Positions 25,577 to 34,536 of a stretch of 64,000 nt of DNA are shown here, piece after piece. The stretch covers positions 1-64,000 of the forward strand of contig JACQZN010000111.1 of assembly GCA_016213845.1 (NCBI GenBank), read 5' to 3'. The position numbers and the translations under genes were made by a program. Position 1 is the first letter of the stretch, and the number at the start of each line of letters is the position of its first letter. Origin of the DNA: Candidatus Wallbacteria bacterium (lineage in GTDB: Bacteria; Muiribacteriota; UBA6191; JACPRK01). The notes below the pieces were generated by a model. That model saw only the letters and a list, made by a program, of their open reading frames with translations, ran no database searches and was not told the DNA's origin.

Positions 25577-27406
25577 CTAGACCGCCGCGGCCAGCGGGAG
25601 CTGGACCTGGGTCTGCACGGTCGAGCCGTAGCTGGGCTGCGCGTGGCCCGTGGAGAGCGCGAAGTTGATGACCTTGACGGGGTCGAAGGCGTAGTCGGTG
25701 TAGATCACGTCGTTGTCGAGCGTGACCACGACCTGGTTGGGGTCGAACTGGCGAACCCAGCCGGCTCGCAGAGCGTCAGCCAGCACGCCGATAGTGGCGC
25801 GCTTCATCGCCTGTTCGATCTTGTCGACGGCGGCCAGGCCCACGAAGTCGTTCTGACGCAGGCGCACTTGCTCGGCCAGGGCGTCGGCCACGCGGCCGAT
25901 CGAGTACTCGATGTTGGCGAGATTGTCGTCGCCCGTCCACGTGCTGGTTTGCCGGCAGACGACGTAGCCACCGTTGTGGACCGGGTCCTGGAACGGCGGG
26001 CAGACGCCTCCGATGATGAGGTCGGCCAGCTCCGCCTCCTGCAAGTCCTTCACCTCGAGGCCAACGCATCGCAGCGCCTTGCGCGTCAGGGGCTTGGACG
26101 GTGCGCCTCCGGCGGCGATACCCGCGTAGAGCGCGGCCGTGTAGCGCGCGTCCACCAAGCGGGTCCGGTCGAGGTCCGGAGATCCCGTCACCTGCGAGAT
26201 GTCCTCCCGCAGTAGGCGGATACCGATGCCTGGATTGAACGTTCTCGGGCTGTTCAGAGCACGGCTCGCGGCCTTGATCGCCGACAGCGCGGCCTCGCGC
26301 CCACCCTGCGACGACCAGTCCGCCTGCAGGCCGTTGCCGGTGAAGTGACGCCCCTTCACTTCCTTGGCGAACGAATCGCCCAGGATCTGGATCGACTGAT
26401 CTGTCGAGAAGGTCAGGATCAGATCCGGCTTCGGGAAGCTCACCCGCGCTTCGTCGAGCGCGTCCGTCCACGTCGTGCTGTTGGCGGTGCCGTCGGCTCC
26501 GCCGGAAAGGAAGGTCACGGCCACATTGTCGGGAGCTCCCCTCGAGATCGTACCGGTGGGGGCGCCGGCCGAGAAGTACGGATTCTCCTTGTTGACGCGG
26601 TCGAGCAAGTCCTGCCAGTTCGCGGTCGCCATGTAGGCCGCGGTCTTGATGTCCTGCGCGGCTACCGGGTCGATGCTGATCGCGTCGGTGCTACGTCCAG
26701 ACGTGTCGCTGGTGAAGGTCGCCGTGTAGATGGAGCCGCCCCCGAACTTGTTGATCGCTTCCGCCAGTGCCTCCACGCTCGTGTAGAGCGAGAAGCCCAG
26801 ATCCAGGTTCTCGCCGGTCGTTCCGGTGACGGTCGTCGTGAGTTTGGCGTTCGATGGCGTTGCCGTGTCCTGCACAATCGTCATCGTGGCCGCGCTGCCG
26901 GCGCCGACGTAGCGGATCGACAGCACCTTGCGGCCGATGTTGTCCTGGACGAAGACCTCGCCGAGATACGTCGTTGTGAGCTTTTTCGTGCCACTCGCGG
27001 TACCCGCCTCGACCTTTACCGACACCTGCTTCGTCCACGCGCCCCAGCCGCGGCTGGTGAGCTTCACGGAATTGACGGCGCTTCGCTGGAGCGTGAACGT
27101 CGACTGCGTTGCCGGATTCGTCAGCACGAGGTAGAAGTAGGGCGCCCCGTTCTCCGTCGGCGACGGGTCCAGAACGAGCCGACCGGCGTCGAGCGCCTCG
27201 CTCGACGGATGCAGCAGCCGGCGCAATCGGTTCGAATCCGTGATCAGATGGACCTTGCCGGGCTCGAGCACGCCGACGCCGGTAGCGAACACGTAGAGGT
27301 TGTTCAGTCCGCCGATCCGGTTGACGTTCAGCGCAGAGATGTCGATCTCGGCGGCCGCCTGGGGAACAGTGAGAACTCGGCCGGCGAAGAATACGCTTCT
27401 GGACAC
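25577..27406 (-). CDS. Contractile tail sheath protein
   Basis: 609 residues from a GTG with GGGAGGA upstream; an ATG at 27439 would overlap the previous gene. The C-terminal third carries sheath hallmarks (RTFNPGIGIRLLREDISQVTG; DALAEQVRLRQNDFVG.AAVDKIEQAMKR; NQVVVTLDNDVIYTDY). The middle holds a beta-rich insertion (about 120-330). Sheath subunits contract to drive the tube through the host envelope, so the phage is a myovirus morphotype. Confidence 0.88.
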   Translation of the reverse strand: MSRSVFFAGRVLTVPQAAAEIDISALNVNRIGGLNNLYVFATGVGVLEPGKVHLITDSNRLRRLLHPSSEALDAGRLVLDPSPTENGAPYFYLVLTNPATQSTFTLQRSAVNSVKLTSRGWGAWTKQVSVKVEAGTASGTKKLTTTYLGEVFVQDNIGRKVLSIRYVGAGSAATMTIVQDTATPSNAKLTTTVTGTTGENLDLGFSLYTSVEALAEAINKFGGGSIYTATFTSDTSGRSTDAISIDPVAAQDIKTAAYMATANWQDLLDRVNKENPYFSAGAPTGTISRGAPDNVAVTFLSGGADGTANSTTWTDALDEARVSFPKPDLILTFSTDQSIQILGDSFAKEVKGRHFTGNGLQADWSSQGGREAALSAIKAASRALNSPRTFNPGIGIRLLREDISQVTGSPDLDRTRLVDARYTAALYAGIAAGGAPSKPLTRKALRCVGLEVKDLQEAELADLIIGGVCPPFQDPVHNGGYVVCRQTSTWTGDDNLANIEYSIGRVADALAEQVRLRQNDFVGLAAVDKIEQAMKRATIGVLADALRAGWVRQFDPNQVVVTLDNDVIYTDYAFDPVKVINFALSTGHAQPSYGSTVQTQVQLPLAAAV

Positions 27407-27408
27407 TG

Positions 27409-27663
27409 TCAGTTCCTCCCGGCCCGCCAGGTTGCCCACGACACATCCGCGGGCTTGGCCTTGAAGTGGTCGAAGAGACCCCGCCAGAACGTGGGCGTCT
27501 CACGCACCGTCAGCAGTTCGGTGTTCGAGGTCTCGACGACGCGCCGGAAGGCCTCTGCCAGCCGCTGTTCTCGATGCCCAAGGCCCTTGGTGAAGTCGAC
27601 GATAGAGACCGGAAACTCGTCCTGATCTGCGCGGCGCTTCTCTTCGTTCGTTGTCTCGCTCAT
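27409..27663 (-). CDS. Small hypothetical protein upstream of sheath
   Basis: 84 residues, charged and helical with Trp residues near the C-terminus (TFWRGLFDHF; SWATWRAG). It starts 5 bases after the stop of the preceding gene; the junction reads GGATCGTAACCAGGATG, a weak relative of the TCGTATT motif that also contains the upstream stop codon. Function unknown; likely a neck or tail accessory protein. Confidence 0.6.
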   Translation of the reverse strand: MSETTNEEKRRADQDEFPVSIVDFTKGLGHREQRLAEAFRRVVETSNTELLTVRETPTFWRGLFDHFKAKPADVSWATWRAGRN

Positions 27664-27668
27664 CCTGG

Positions 27669-28307
27669 TTACGATCCCAGTGCTTCTGACGGCAATCCCG
27701 GCTCTATGACCGGGTCACCGATGATCGCCGTGCTTTGCGCCTTGGAGAGCATCTTCTGGACCTTCAGAGCCGTGGCGTCGTACTCGCCTGAAACCGTGAT
27801 TCCGCGCCTGTATACGAACTCCGGGAAGTAGTCGGGCTTGGGCTCGAAGTCGCCGCCGGAGAGTTGGATGTTCGACAGACCGCTGCGACCGATGAGAGAC
27901 CGGTTCAGGATCAGCGCATGCTTGGCGACGTGATAGAGGTAGAGCGTCTCGTTGCCGTTGTTGCCCGCCCACGCCTCGACGCGATAGGTGCCGCGCCAGA
28001 CACCGCCGACCTCGCTCGTGACGGTCTTGGCGACCTGGTCGACGACGTCCTTCCCCATCCTTTCCCCGATGGGAACGATCGTCTCGGCGTCGGAGGCGAG
28101 CAGGATCGCGTAGCACGGCAGGTCCTTCGCTCCTCGGGGCCACCCTTGCGTGATCCCGATGGCCGTCTCGCCGAACCAGCCCTTGGCGTCCGAGAGCTCA
28201 GCATCGGGCAGGGCGAGGATCACGTCGAGGATGTCCGGGTTGGCCTGGATCTGATCGAGCGTGGCGCGCAGGATCGTCGAGAGCACGACCTCCATCACGG
28301 GGATCAT
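27669..28307 (-). CDS. Tail terminator/completion-like protein
   Basis: 212 residues with a mixed alpha/beta N-terminal part (PDAELSDAKGWFGE; LPCYAILLASDAETIVPIGE) and a strand-rich centre (GVWRGTYRVEAWAG). Place between neck proteins and the sheath fits the tail terminator that caps the tube, but the family is not recognised. Starts by ATGA overlap with its neighbour. Confidence 0.55.
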   Translation of the reverse strand: MIPVMEVVLSTILRATLDQIQANPDILDVILALPDAELSDAKGWFGETAIGITQGWPRGAKDLPCYAILLASDAETIVPIGERMGKDVVDQVAKTVTSEVGGVWRGTYRVEAWAGNNGNETLYLYHVAKHALILNRSLIGRSGLSNIQLSGGDFEPKPDYFPEFVYRRGITVSGEYDATALKVQKMLSKAQSTAIIGDPVIEPGLPSEALGS

Positions 28308-29155
28308 GGGGCACCCACCTGGTGGTAGCCGGCGAGATCTCGCATCACGCCGTTGGCGACGATCTGCCGGATGCGCTCGACGTTCGCCGGCGAGAGCACG
28401 CGCTTGGTGTAGTGCTGGCCCTCGAGCGGAGGGATGTTCCAGTTCGGCGAGTTCTCCGTCAGCGTCCGGAACGTCAGGTAGGTCGACGAGTGGGATTTGG
28501 TCTCCGGGTTGCCCTGCGAAAAGCGCACCATGCCCTGGAAGCGATGCGAGGCCCAGTGATCGCGGTGGACCACGATCGGATGCCCCATCGGCGTCTTCAG
28601 CGTCGACGGGTTGAAGAGCTTCGGGCGGTCGGAGAGATCCAGACGGCCGCCCCAGCGATAGCCACTTCTCCGGACGCGCGGCTGCATCGGCCCCGAAAGG
28701 GAGGCCGACGCCGCGAGATCCTTGGCCAGCGCGTAGATCGTCCGCGGCATCATGTTCCGCTGAGCGCGCAGGCTCGGACCGCTGGCTGCTCTCTGTGGCG
28801 TGAAGTGACGAAAGGGAATCGTCAGGTAGCGGACGCCCGTTGTGCTGACCTTGACGCGCGGCGCCGCTCCCCAGTTGATCCGGCTGGGAAGGTGGAAGCC
28901 GCCGTGACCGAGCTCGACGACGGCCGCGTGCGGCGCCGTGTTGACGACCTGAACCCCGAAGCCATCCGCGAAGGGCTCCACGTCCTGAATCCCGTTGACG
29001 TAGCTTCCGCTGGAGGAGTGCTGGATCGCCAGATCAATCCACGTCGCGCGGACGAACTGGCCGGCCTCGAGGATCGCCTGGCGCGTGTTGGCCAGGTCCG
29101 AGAGCGCGTCCAGACGGCCAAGGAGGTCCCCGACTTCGATGTCGACTCGGATCAC
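28304..29155 (-). CDS. Neck protein, HK97-gp10-like
   Basis: 283 residues. The N-terminal 110 residues follow the gp10/minor tail pattern: helix with DLANTRQAILEAGQFVRATWIDLA and later VVNTAPHAAVVELGHGGFHLP, a shared element of head-tail joining proteins. The remainder is basic, with several His and Arg. GTGA overlap with the previous gene supports the GTG start. Confidence 0.6.
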   Translation of the reverse strand: MIRVDIEVGDLLGRLDALSDLANTRQAILEAGQFVRATWIDLAIQHSSSGSYVNGIQDVEPFADGFGVQVVNTAPHAAVVELGHGGFHLPSRINWGAAPRVKVSTTGVRYLTIPFRHFTPQRAASGPSLRAQRNMMPRTIYALAKDLAASASLSGPMQPRVRRSGYRWGGRLDLSDRPKLFNPSTLKTPMGHPIVVHRDHWASHRFQGMVRFSQGNPETKSHSSTYLTFRTLTENSPNWNIPPLEGQHYTKRVLSPANVERIRQIVANGVMRDLAGYHQVGAP

Positions 29156-29838
29156 GCGGCGTCACGCTCCTGCTGACGGCCGACGCGGTCGATCCGGAGC
29201 AGCCGCACGTAGGTCGGCACATTCGTCTCGTTCTCGCGCCGGGTCCTCGGCTGGTTGGCCATCACCTGATAGGTCGGCCGCGTCACGTAGCGCACGACGT
29301 AGCGCTTCCCTTCCGCGGGTTTGGTCGACGTCGGCCACGTCAGGTAGTGCAGGTTCGAGACCACGACGTCGGTGCCGGGGATGTAGTCGACGCCGTCTTG
29401 GTCGATGACGCGGTCTAGCGTGAGGATCTCCGGGAACCGCACGCGCTCGAGGCTCTTCGCCTTGGGCGTCGCGGCCCCCCGCGTCAGGATCTCGTCGTTG
29501 ATGACCGTGCGGTCGAACACGGGAGTTACGCGCGATCCGTCCGGGACGAGCACGCCGCTCTTGAACGTGGCGGAGCAACTCCCCGTCTCCCACGACCCGA
29601 CCTCGATGAAGTTTTTCCGGTACTCGCGCGACGTCAGCAGCGCCTTCACTCTCACAGGCGTGTTGTAGATGGCGCCGTTGCCATCACAGAGTCGGCACAT
29701 GGCCAGTGGCTGACCGGTTCGCGCCAGCGAGCACGGGCAGAGGGTAGCCAGTTCGACGTCGACGCTCACGCCGTGGTCGTCGATGAAGTTATCGAGCTCC
29801 GACGGCGTCAGGTGGGGGGTCGGCTGCGGGAGCGCCAT
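29152..29838 (-). CDS. Head-closure protein with a Cys-rich motif
   Basis: 228 residues. Residues 33-51 contain CPCSLARTG.PLAMCRLC, a four-Cys cluster often seen in phage proteins at this locus and likely zinc-binding. A beta-rich body follows (VDYIPGTDVVVSNLHYLTWP). Gene order (adaptor, closure, gp10-like) places it in the neck. Confidence 0.6.
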   Translation of the reverse strand: MALPQPTPHLTPSELDNFIDDHGVSVDVELATLCPCSLARTGQPLAMCRLCDGNGAIYNTPVRVKALLTSREYRKNFIEVGSWETGSCSATFKSGVLVPDGSRVTPVFDRTVINDEILTRGAATPKAKSLERVRFPEILTLDRVIDQDGVDYIPGTDVVVSNLHYLTWPTSTKPAEGKRYVVRYVTRPTYQVMANQPRTRRENETNVPTYVRLLRIDRVGRQQERDAA

Positions 29839-29841
29839 CGG

Positions 29842-30651
29842 CTAGACCTCGAAGACCTTCAGCCCATGGAAATAGCGGCGCAGCTTCTTGATGTCGATCT
29901 TGTCGAGCTCCTTCTGGAAGCGGTCGATGCGGTCGCCGTAGCGACCCGCCTGGGCGCCAGAGAAGGACCGGCTGTCGCTGATGCCGTCGATGGAGATCGA
30001 TCGGCTGTTCTGGCCGAGGAGCTGCGAGGAGCCCAGAATCGAGAGTACGGAGATCGCCGCCGTCTTCCCGATCCAGTCGGCCAGATCGATCGGCAGCGCC
30101 GTGTCGCCCGGTAGACCGTGCGTGTAGTCCACAGCCCAGAATCCGGGCAGGCTGGAGGCGCGCCTCATCGCCATCACCAGTAGAGGCACGTTTGGGTTGC
30201 CGCTGTTCAGGATCGGAATCATCGCGCCCGTCGTCGGCACGAAGGAGAACCAGCCCTCCCGCTTGCGCAGCACGATCCACTCCGTCGGGAAGTTGAAGCA
30301 CTCCTGGTCGGCGACGAAGCCGCGCAGCCTCTGGATGGAGATGATGTTGTTGTGCGGCAGGCGGACTTCGACGAGGATAGTCCCGTTGCGGAAGTGCAGC
30401 GTCAGCGGCTGGCCATCCTCGTCGTAGTCGGTGCCGAGCACCTTCCCGGGATCAGGCCGCGTCAATACCCGCGTCGGCTTCAGGGCGAGCCCGAGCTCGC
30501 GGCCGAGGGTTGCCGTCGCCACATCGATCGCGTACTGCAGCGCCGGATCGCCCATCGTCGACCCATCCGCGGCCGTCAGGGGAATGCCGAAGATGTGGCT
30601 CCCCTTGAGCCACGCAGCATCGAGACTGGCCAGCGTGACCGTCAGGCCCAT
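29842..30651 (-). CDS. Head-tail adaptor protein
   Basis: 269 residues. The first half is helical and beta with DPALQYAIDVATATLGRELGL and a connecting segment; the C-terminal half carries LPIDLADWIGKTAAISVLSILGSS, a hydrophobic helix typical of adaptor proteins binding below the portal. It lies near the capsid gene and precedes neck genes. No exact family was recognised. Confidence 0.6.
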   Translation of the reverse strand: MGLTVTLASLDAAWLKGSHIFGIPLTAADGSTMGDPALQYAIDVATATLGRELGLALKPTRVLTRPDPGKVLGTDYDEDGQPLTLHFRNGTILVEVRLPHNNIISIQRLRGFVADQECFNFPTEWIVLRKREGWFSFVPTTGAMIPILNSGNPNVPLLVMAMRRASSLPGFWAVDYTHGLPGDTALPIDLADWIGKTAAISVLSILGSSQLLGQNSRSISIDGISDSRSFSGAQAGRYGDRIDRFQKELDKIDIKKLRRYFHGLKVFEV

Positions 30652-30654
30652 GGC

Positions 30655-31080
30655 CTACCGGCCGCGGCGCTTGCGGCTTCTCCCGGGCGTGTGTCCGGGC
30701 ATGTAGTCCGCCTTCGTCGCCGGCGGCGGGTCTTCCACGACGTCGACGGCCGGGGGAAAGACCTCTGGCTCTGCCACGGAAGGAGGCAGGATCTCCTTGC
30801 CGGTCTCGTCCTCGAAGCGGAAGTCCGACGGGAACTGCGCCAGCACGTTGAGAACTTCGTCGCGCCGGTGGGGCTCGACGGTGGCCATGTCGCTCACGAG
30901 CCGGCCAGCGCCGTCTCTCACGAAGCTCAGCGTCTGATCGAGCACGACCTGGTCGAGCAGCACTTCCTGTCGCCGCACGACGAAGATCGGCGCGACCCGG
31001 GCCGGCGCGTGCTCGGGGTCCACTGGCGGCCTCGCGTCGCCGCCCTTCGTCTCGTCCTGCGGGGTCTGCTCGGGGTCCAC
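30655..31080 (-). CDS. Hypothetical protein of head region
   Basis: 141 residues from a GTG with AGGAGG upstream. The N-terminus is acidic and Pro-rich with a short duplication (DPEQTP.. and DPEHAP); the C-terminus is basic (RSRKRRGR). A central alpha/beta part (VLLDQVVLDQTLSFV) is unrecognised. It follows the capsid gene and a terminator. Confidence 0.6.
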   Translation of the reverse strand: MDPEQTPQDETKGGDARPPVDPEHAPARVAPIFVVRRQEVLLDQVVLDQTLSFVRDGAGRLVSDMATVEPHRRDEVLNVLAQFPSDFRFEDETGKEILPPSVAEPEVFPPAVDVVEDPPPATKADYMPGHTPGRSRKRRGR

Positions 31081-31108
31081 TGGCGGCCTCCTGGCTGTCT
31101 GAGAGGTG

Positions 31109-31143
31109 AAAAGCCGGGATGGGCCTTCTCAGCCCACCCCGGC
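31109..31143 (-). terminator. Intrinsic terminator after the capsid gene
   Basis: The minus transcript forms a 12-bp stem (GCCGGGGUGGGC with GCCCAUCCCGGC, one G-U) and a 7-base loop, followed by UUUU. It lies 22 bases past the major capsid stop and would lower expression of neck and tail genes relative to capsid. Confidence 0.8.
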
Positions 31144-31148
31144 CTTTA

Positions 31149-31155
31149 GATACGA
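31149..31155 (-). promoter_or_regulatory. TCGTATC, variant of the gap motif
   Basis: GGCTCGTATCTAAAGG lies between the capsid stop and the terminator hairpin. If it is a promoter, its transcript would begin at the hairpin; it may instead be a non-functional variant. Confidence 0.35.
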
Positions 31156-31165
31156 GCCCGCCAGA

Positions 31166-32635
31166 CTAGGGAAGCGTCGAGCCGACGTTGATGAAGACCA
31201 CGTTGCGCCGGGGCACCGTGATCTGCGGCGCGCAGGCGATGAAGTGCAGGTCGTTCTTCGTCGTCATCAGCACGTTGGCCAGGGGGAAGATGCCCATCGG
31301 CATCAGCTGCGCGAGACCCACGGTGTTGCCGTAGATCGGCTGGTTGCGTAGCTCGAGCGCCTTCGCGTCGTTCTTGGCGAAGTTGGAGCTCCGCAGGTCG
31401 AGCGCGTAGGCGTGGCCGGTGCCGGGGATCACCAGGTTCTTGTCGACGAACACGATCGGGTTCGCGTCGTTCGGGTTCTTGACCTCCGCGACGCAGTACT
31501 TGTCGGTCGAGCCGTGGACGTTACGGTAGATCTTGTAGCTGGTGGCCTCCGAGGCCGGGGTGATGGTGACCGTGAGACTGCCGTTGGCGGCCACGGTCGC
31601 CGCGGCCTTGACCGTGGCCGTCGACTCGCCCTTGAGGTTGCAGGCCGACACCGCGAACACGATGTCCGCGCCGGCATCGGCCGTGCCCCAGAGGCTGCCC
31701 GAAACCGTCGGCGCCTGCGTCGAGATGGCGATGTCGCCGCCGGCGGGGGCCGAGGGGCCCTCATCGGAGCCGACGGCGAGCGGCGTCCCCTGGAAGATCG
31801 CCGGGTTGAGCGCGTTGTCCACGCGGAAGAGCACGCGGCCGCTCATCGTGAACATGCCGTCGACGTTCTGGCCGATGATGATCCCCTGCTCGGTCTGCAG
31901 CGGGATGTTCAAGCGCTCGGCCGGGTCCATCGCCTTCTCCAGCGCGCGCTTGGCATCCGGGCCAAGGTAGACGCCGCCGATCTCGCCGTACTGCTTGGTC
32001 GAGGTCAGGGCCGCGCCGCGGATGTCGTCTGGGGTCAGGGCCGCGCCGCGCATGTCGATGATGTGCACGCCGCGGTCGAAGGCGTTGCCGCCGGAGAAGA
32101 ACTCGTCCATCTGCTGGAAGAGGCCCTTGAAGCGCGCGGTGTGCCGGGTCGTCCGGGTGTCGGCCTTGTAGAGCGCCTGGTTCAGCTTGCTCTGGACCCA
32201 GAGGATGGTGCCGACGCCCTGCGCGTCGCCGACGGTGTTCTGGCCCAGCGTCCGGATGATCTCCTGAGCGTCCGCCAGGGCGAAGACGCTGTTGATCGCC
32301 CCGATGAGCTTGATGTCGGTCTGCGCGCGGAAAGGCGACATCTTGGCGCCGCCCGGCAGGCCGTCCTGCAGGTAGAACGCCTCGTTGCCATCGTTGGCGT
32401 AGCTGTCGATCCGGTCGAACTCGTGCTTGATCGACTTGGCCTGGATGGTCGGAATGTCCTTCAGCAGCGTCAGGTGGTTCTTGCTGCTCTGGGTGTAGAG
32501 CGCCAGGTGCGCGTCGAGCTCCAGGTTCTCCTTGACCAGAGCGGCGACGTCGCCGGTGCCGACGGCCTTCGCGAGCTGGTCGAGGATCTGGTCAGCGTAG
32601 CTGGTGCCGCCGCCGAGGTCGTAGAGATCCATCAT
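31166..32635 (-). CDS. Major capsid protein with Ig-like insert
   Basis: 489 residues. Helical N-terminal region, then a mixed core (GAINSVFALADAQEIIRTLG; GVYLGPDAKRALEKAMDPAERLN) and a C-terminal strand region (LPMGIFPLANVLMTTKNDLHFIACAPQ). Residues about 300-410 form a beta-sandwich like bacterial Ig or FN3 domains (SLTVTITPASEATSYKIYRNVHG), a decoration seen on phage capsids. Position between scaffold and neck genes and a strong downstream terminator fit the coat protein. GAAGGA precedes the ATG pair. Confidence 0.8.
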   Translation of the reverse strand: MMDLYDLGGGTSYADQILDQLAKAVGTGDVAALVKENLELDAHLALYTQSSKNHLTLLKDIPTIQAKSIKHEFDRIDSYANDGNEAFYLQDGLPGGAKMSPFRAQTDIKLIGAINSVFALADAQEIIRTLGQNTVGDAQGVGTILWVQSKLNQALYKADTRTTRHTARFKGLFQQMDEFFSGGNAFDRGVHIIDMRGAALTPDDIRGAALTSTKQYGEIGGVYLGPDAKRALEKAMDPAERLNIPLQTEQGIIIGQNVDGMFTMSGRVLFRVDNALNPAIFQGTPLAVGSDEGPSAPAGGDIAISTQAPTVSGSLWGTADAGADIVFAVSACNLKGESTATVKAAATVAANGSLTVTITPASEATSYKIYRNVHGSTDKYCVAEVKNPNDANPIVFVDKNLVIPGTGHAYALDLRSSNFAKNDAKALELRNQPIYGNTVGLAQLMPMGIFPLANVLMTTKNDLHFIACAPQITVPRRNVVFINVGSTLP

Positions 32636-32721
32636 GGTAGTCGTTCCTTCCCGGCCATCGCCGGCGTCTCAGGATGCGTTGGTTCTGGAAGCGCTGGATG
32701 CGGTGACGTTGACGGAGCCGT

Positions 32722-33438
32722 TCAGTCCAGGACGACTCCCGGGGGCAGCTTGCCGGTGGTCCGGTAGTAGTTGACGTGGCCCCTGTTGATCTTCCCGGAC
32801 TGGATGCCCTTCAGGAGCTGCTCGTCCGTGTAGACGACCGCGCCTGCCTCGGGCAGAGCCTTGTTCAGGTTCAGTGAGAGCGCGCCGGGCACGCCGCGGA
32901 CGGCCGTGGTCGGCACGCGAGCGAAGAATGCCTCCTGCTGCCTGGTGATGACCTCGAGGCTCTTCAGGAGCACGTCGTTGACGGCCGTCTGCTGGCGCAC
33001 GAACTCGCCGATCGCAGTCGACAGATCCGACGACTTGCCGCCGACCGACTTCGTCAGCTTGTGGAGTGCGGCCATCCCCGCGCGCTGCTCGTTGATCACG
33101 CGGTCGAGGAAGTCCGTCACGTTGATGGCGTCCATGCCCTCGATCGACTTCGCGAGGTCGAGGTTGCGGAGCGACTTCATGGCCTCTTCGTCGAGGTCCA
33201 TGTCGTCCTCGTCCTCGTTCTCACTGTCCTCGCTCTTATTGGCGCACGCGGCGTCCTTCTTGGCATCCTTGCGCTTGCCGAAGCCGAAGCCCTTGATCAT
33301 GTCGAGGCAGCGCTCGACCAGACCGAGCGACTTCGTGACCGCCTCGGCGCTGCCGGCGTCCCCGAGCCCCTTGTCGAGCTCAGCCTCGAGAGCCTGGATG
33401 GCCTCGGCGCCGTTGATTTCGTTGTTGGTATCGGCCAT
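32722..33438 (-). CDS. Capsid scaffold-like protein
   Basis: 238 residues from an ATG with GAGGAGG upstream. A Lys-rich stretch (GFGKRKDAKKDA) is followed by a strongly acidic run (residues about 77-95, SENEDEDDMDLDEE), then long helices. Acidic helical proteins between protease and capsid genes are usually scaffolds cut by the prohead protease. The 86-base gap to the capsid gene shows no motif. Confidence 0.65.
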   Translation of the reverse strand: MADTNNEINGAEAIQALEAELDKGLGDAGSAEAVTKSLGLVERCLDMIKGFGFGKRKDAKKDAACANKSEDSENEDEDDMDLDEEAMKSLRNLDLAKSIEGMDAINVTDFLDRVINEQRAGMAALHKLTKSVGGKSSDLSTAIGEFVRQQTAVNDVLLKSLEVITRQQEAFFARVPTTAVRGVPGALSLNLNKALPEAGAVVYTDEQLLKGIQSGKINRGHVNYYRTTGKLPPGVVLD

Positions 33439-33451
33439 GTGGATTGCCTCC

Positions 33452-34180
33452 TCAGCACGCATACTTGCGTTTCACGAATCCGAGTGCGGTACGGAGAGCC
33501 AGCGGACGCGACATGCGCCGCGTGGCCATGAGATGGTTGGCGAGCCTGTTGACGAGCCGTCGCAGCAGGGTGGCGCTGCTCTTTCTGGTGCCGCCCTCGA
33601 GGTCTTCCTTGACCGCGGGCGCGGCGTCGACCGTCGATAGCGCTTTGCCCAGCAGGTCGAGCGTGCAGCGCTTCGACGTGTTCACCGGGTTGTGCGTCAC
33701 CGCAACGTTCACGATCGAGGCAGCGAGCGGCGTACCCGGCATCCTCTGCGATCGATAGAAGCCCTCGACGGAGAGCGCGAGCTTGCGGAAGCTGCCTGCC
33801 CTGCGAAGGGCCCGTCCGGTCTCGAGCCAGTAGTTGCCTCGCTCGGTGTCGAGGAACCGCCCCTTGACGAACCAGCCGACGCCTGGGTGGAACTCGGCCG
33901 GAGCGATCGGTGATGCGACCGCGACAACCGGCGTCCCCTTCTTCTGCCCGGCGTGGTTGTCTGTCCAGATCCCGTTCGTGTTGTAGTAGGACCAGTCGAG
34001 ATCGTCCTGCTTCAGCCGCTCGCCCTGCTGGTCCTCGCTCTCGTCTGTGGCGTACCCTTGCGCGTCGCGGCTCGCAGGATCTTCCTCTTCCTCGCTCTTG
34101 GAGAGGTCGAGCGGCATGTAGAAAGCCAGGGGCGATAGTGCCCCCGCAGCGTCCTGGATGTGTCGTTCGACGGTGTCCAT
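33452..34180 (-). CDS. Prohead maturation protease
   Basis: 242 residues. The core resembles prohead core proteases: His98 in FHPGVGWFVKGRFLDTERG and Ser137 in FRKLALSVEGF, matching the His and Ser of the S78/U35-type families where SVEG or SVGF marks the nucleophile. The C-terminal 80 residues are basic. It precedes scaffold and capsid, the normal order. The ATG at 34180 has no good ribosome site, so the start is less certain. Confidence 0.65.
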   Translation of the reverse strand: MDTVERHIQDAAGALSPLAFYMPLDLSKSEEEEDPASRDAQGYATDESEDQQGERLKQDDLDWSYYNTNGIWTDNHAGQKKGTPVVAVASPIAPAEFHPGVGWFVKGRFLDTERGNYWLETGRALRRAGSFRKLALSVEGFYRSQRMPGTPLAASIVNVAVTHNPVNTSKRCTLDLLGKALSTVDAAPAVKEDLEGGTRKSSATLLRRLVNRLANHLMATRRMSRPLALRTALGFVKRKYAC

Positions 34181-34283
34181 GAATGAGAGCGGATCAGCGG
34201 CTCGTGGCCGTTGATCCGTGCGATCCTGCGTGGTTTGCCCAGATGAGCCCCGCCACGGCGGGCTATGCGACTGTCGGCGGAGT

Positions 34284-34290
34284 AATACGA
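34284..34290 (-). promoter_or_regulatory. TCGTATT motif, putative late promoter
   Basis: CTTCGTATTACTCCGCC lies in the 125-base gap before the protease gene, 103 bases from its ATG. A small GC hairpin (CCCGCC-GT-GGCGGG, near 34240-34265) follows downstream. Confidence 0.5.
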
Positions 34291-34305
34291 AGGACGCGGC
34301 GTAGA

Positions 34306-34536
34306 CTACGCGGCATCCTTGCGCGACGGGCTCAGGGCCAGCACGAGAGCCTTCACGACGGGCCCGCGGGGCAGCGACTGCCACAGCTTGCACGCGCGAC
34401 ACTTCGTCCGCACCGTGCCCGATGCGGGGTTCACGCTCAGCCCATGAGTGTCGACGTAGAGCGTGCCATCAGACCGCGTGCTCACGACGGCCGCCCTGCA
34501 ACCCGGACAACTCACGCTAAGGCTTGGCTTTTCCAC
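34306..34536 (-). CDS. Com-like zinc-finger protein
   Basis: 76 residues from a GTG. Four cysteines in CPGCR and CRACK, flanked by VSTRSDGTLYV and LWQSLP, match small Com-type zinc proteins; in phage Mu, Com activates translation of the mom modification gene. Here the neighbouring genes are head genes, not mom, so it may act as an RNA- or DNA-binding regulator of another transcript. Confidence 0.6.
   Translation of the reverse strand: MEKPSLSVSCPGCRAAVVSTRSDGTLYVDTHGLSVNPASGTVRTKCRACKLWQSLPRGPVVKALVLALSPSRKDAA

Noticed and set aside
27669-27675. GATCGTAACC as a motif copy
   Set aside because: It differs at two positions and contains the stop codon of the upstream gene; kept only as a weak relative.
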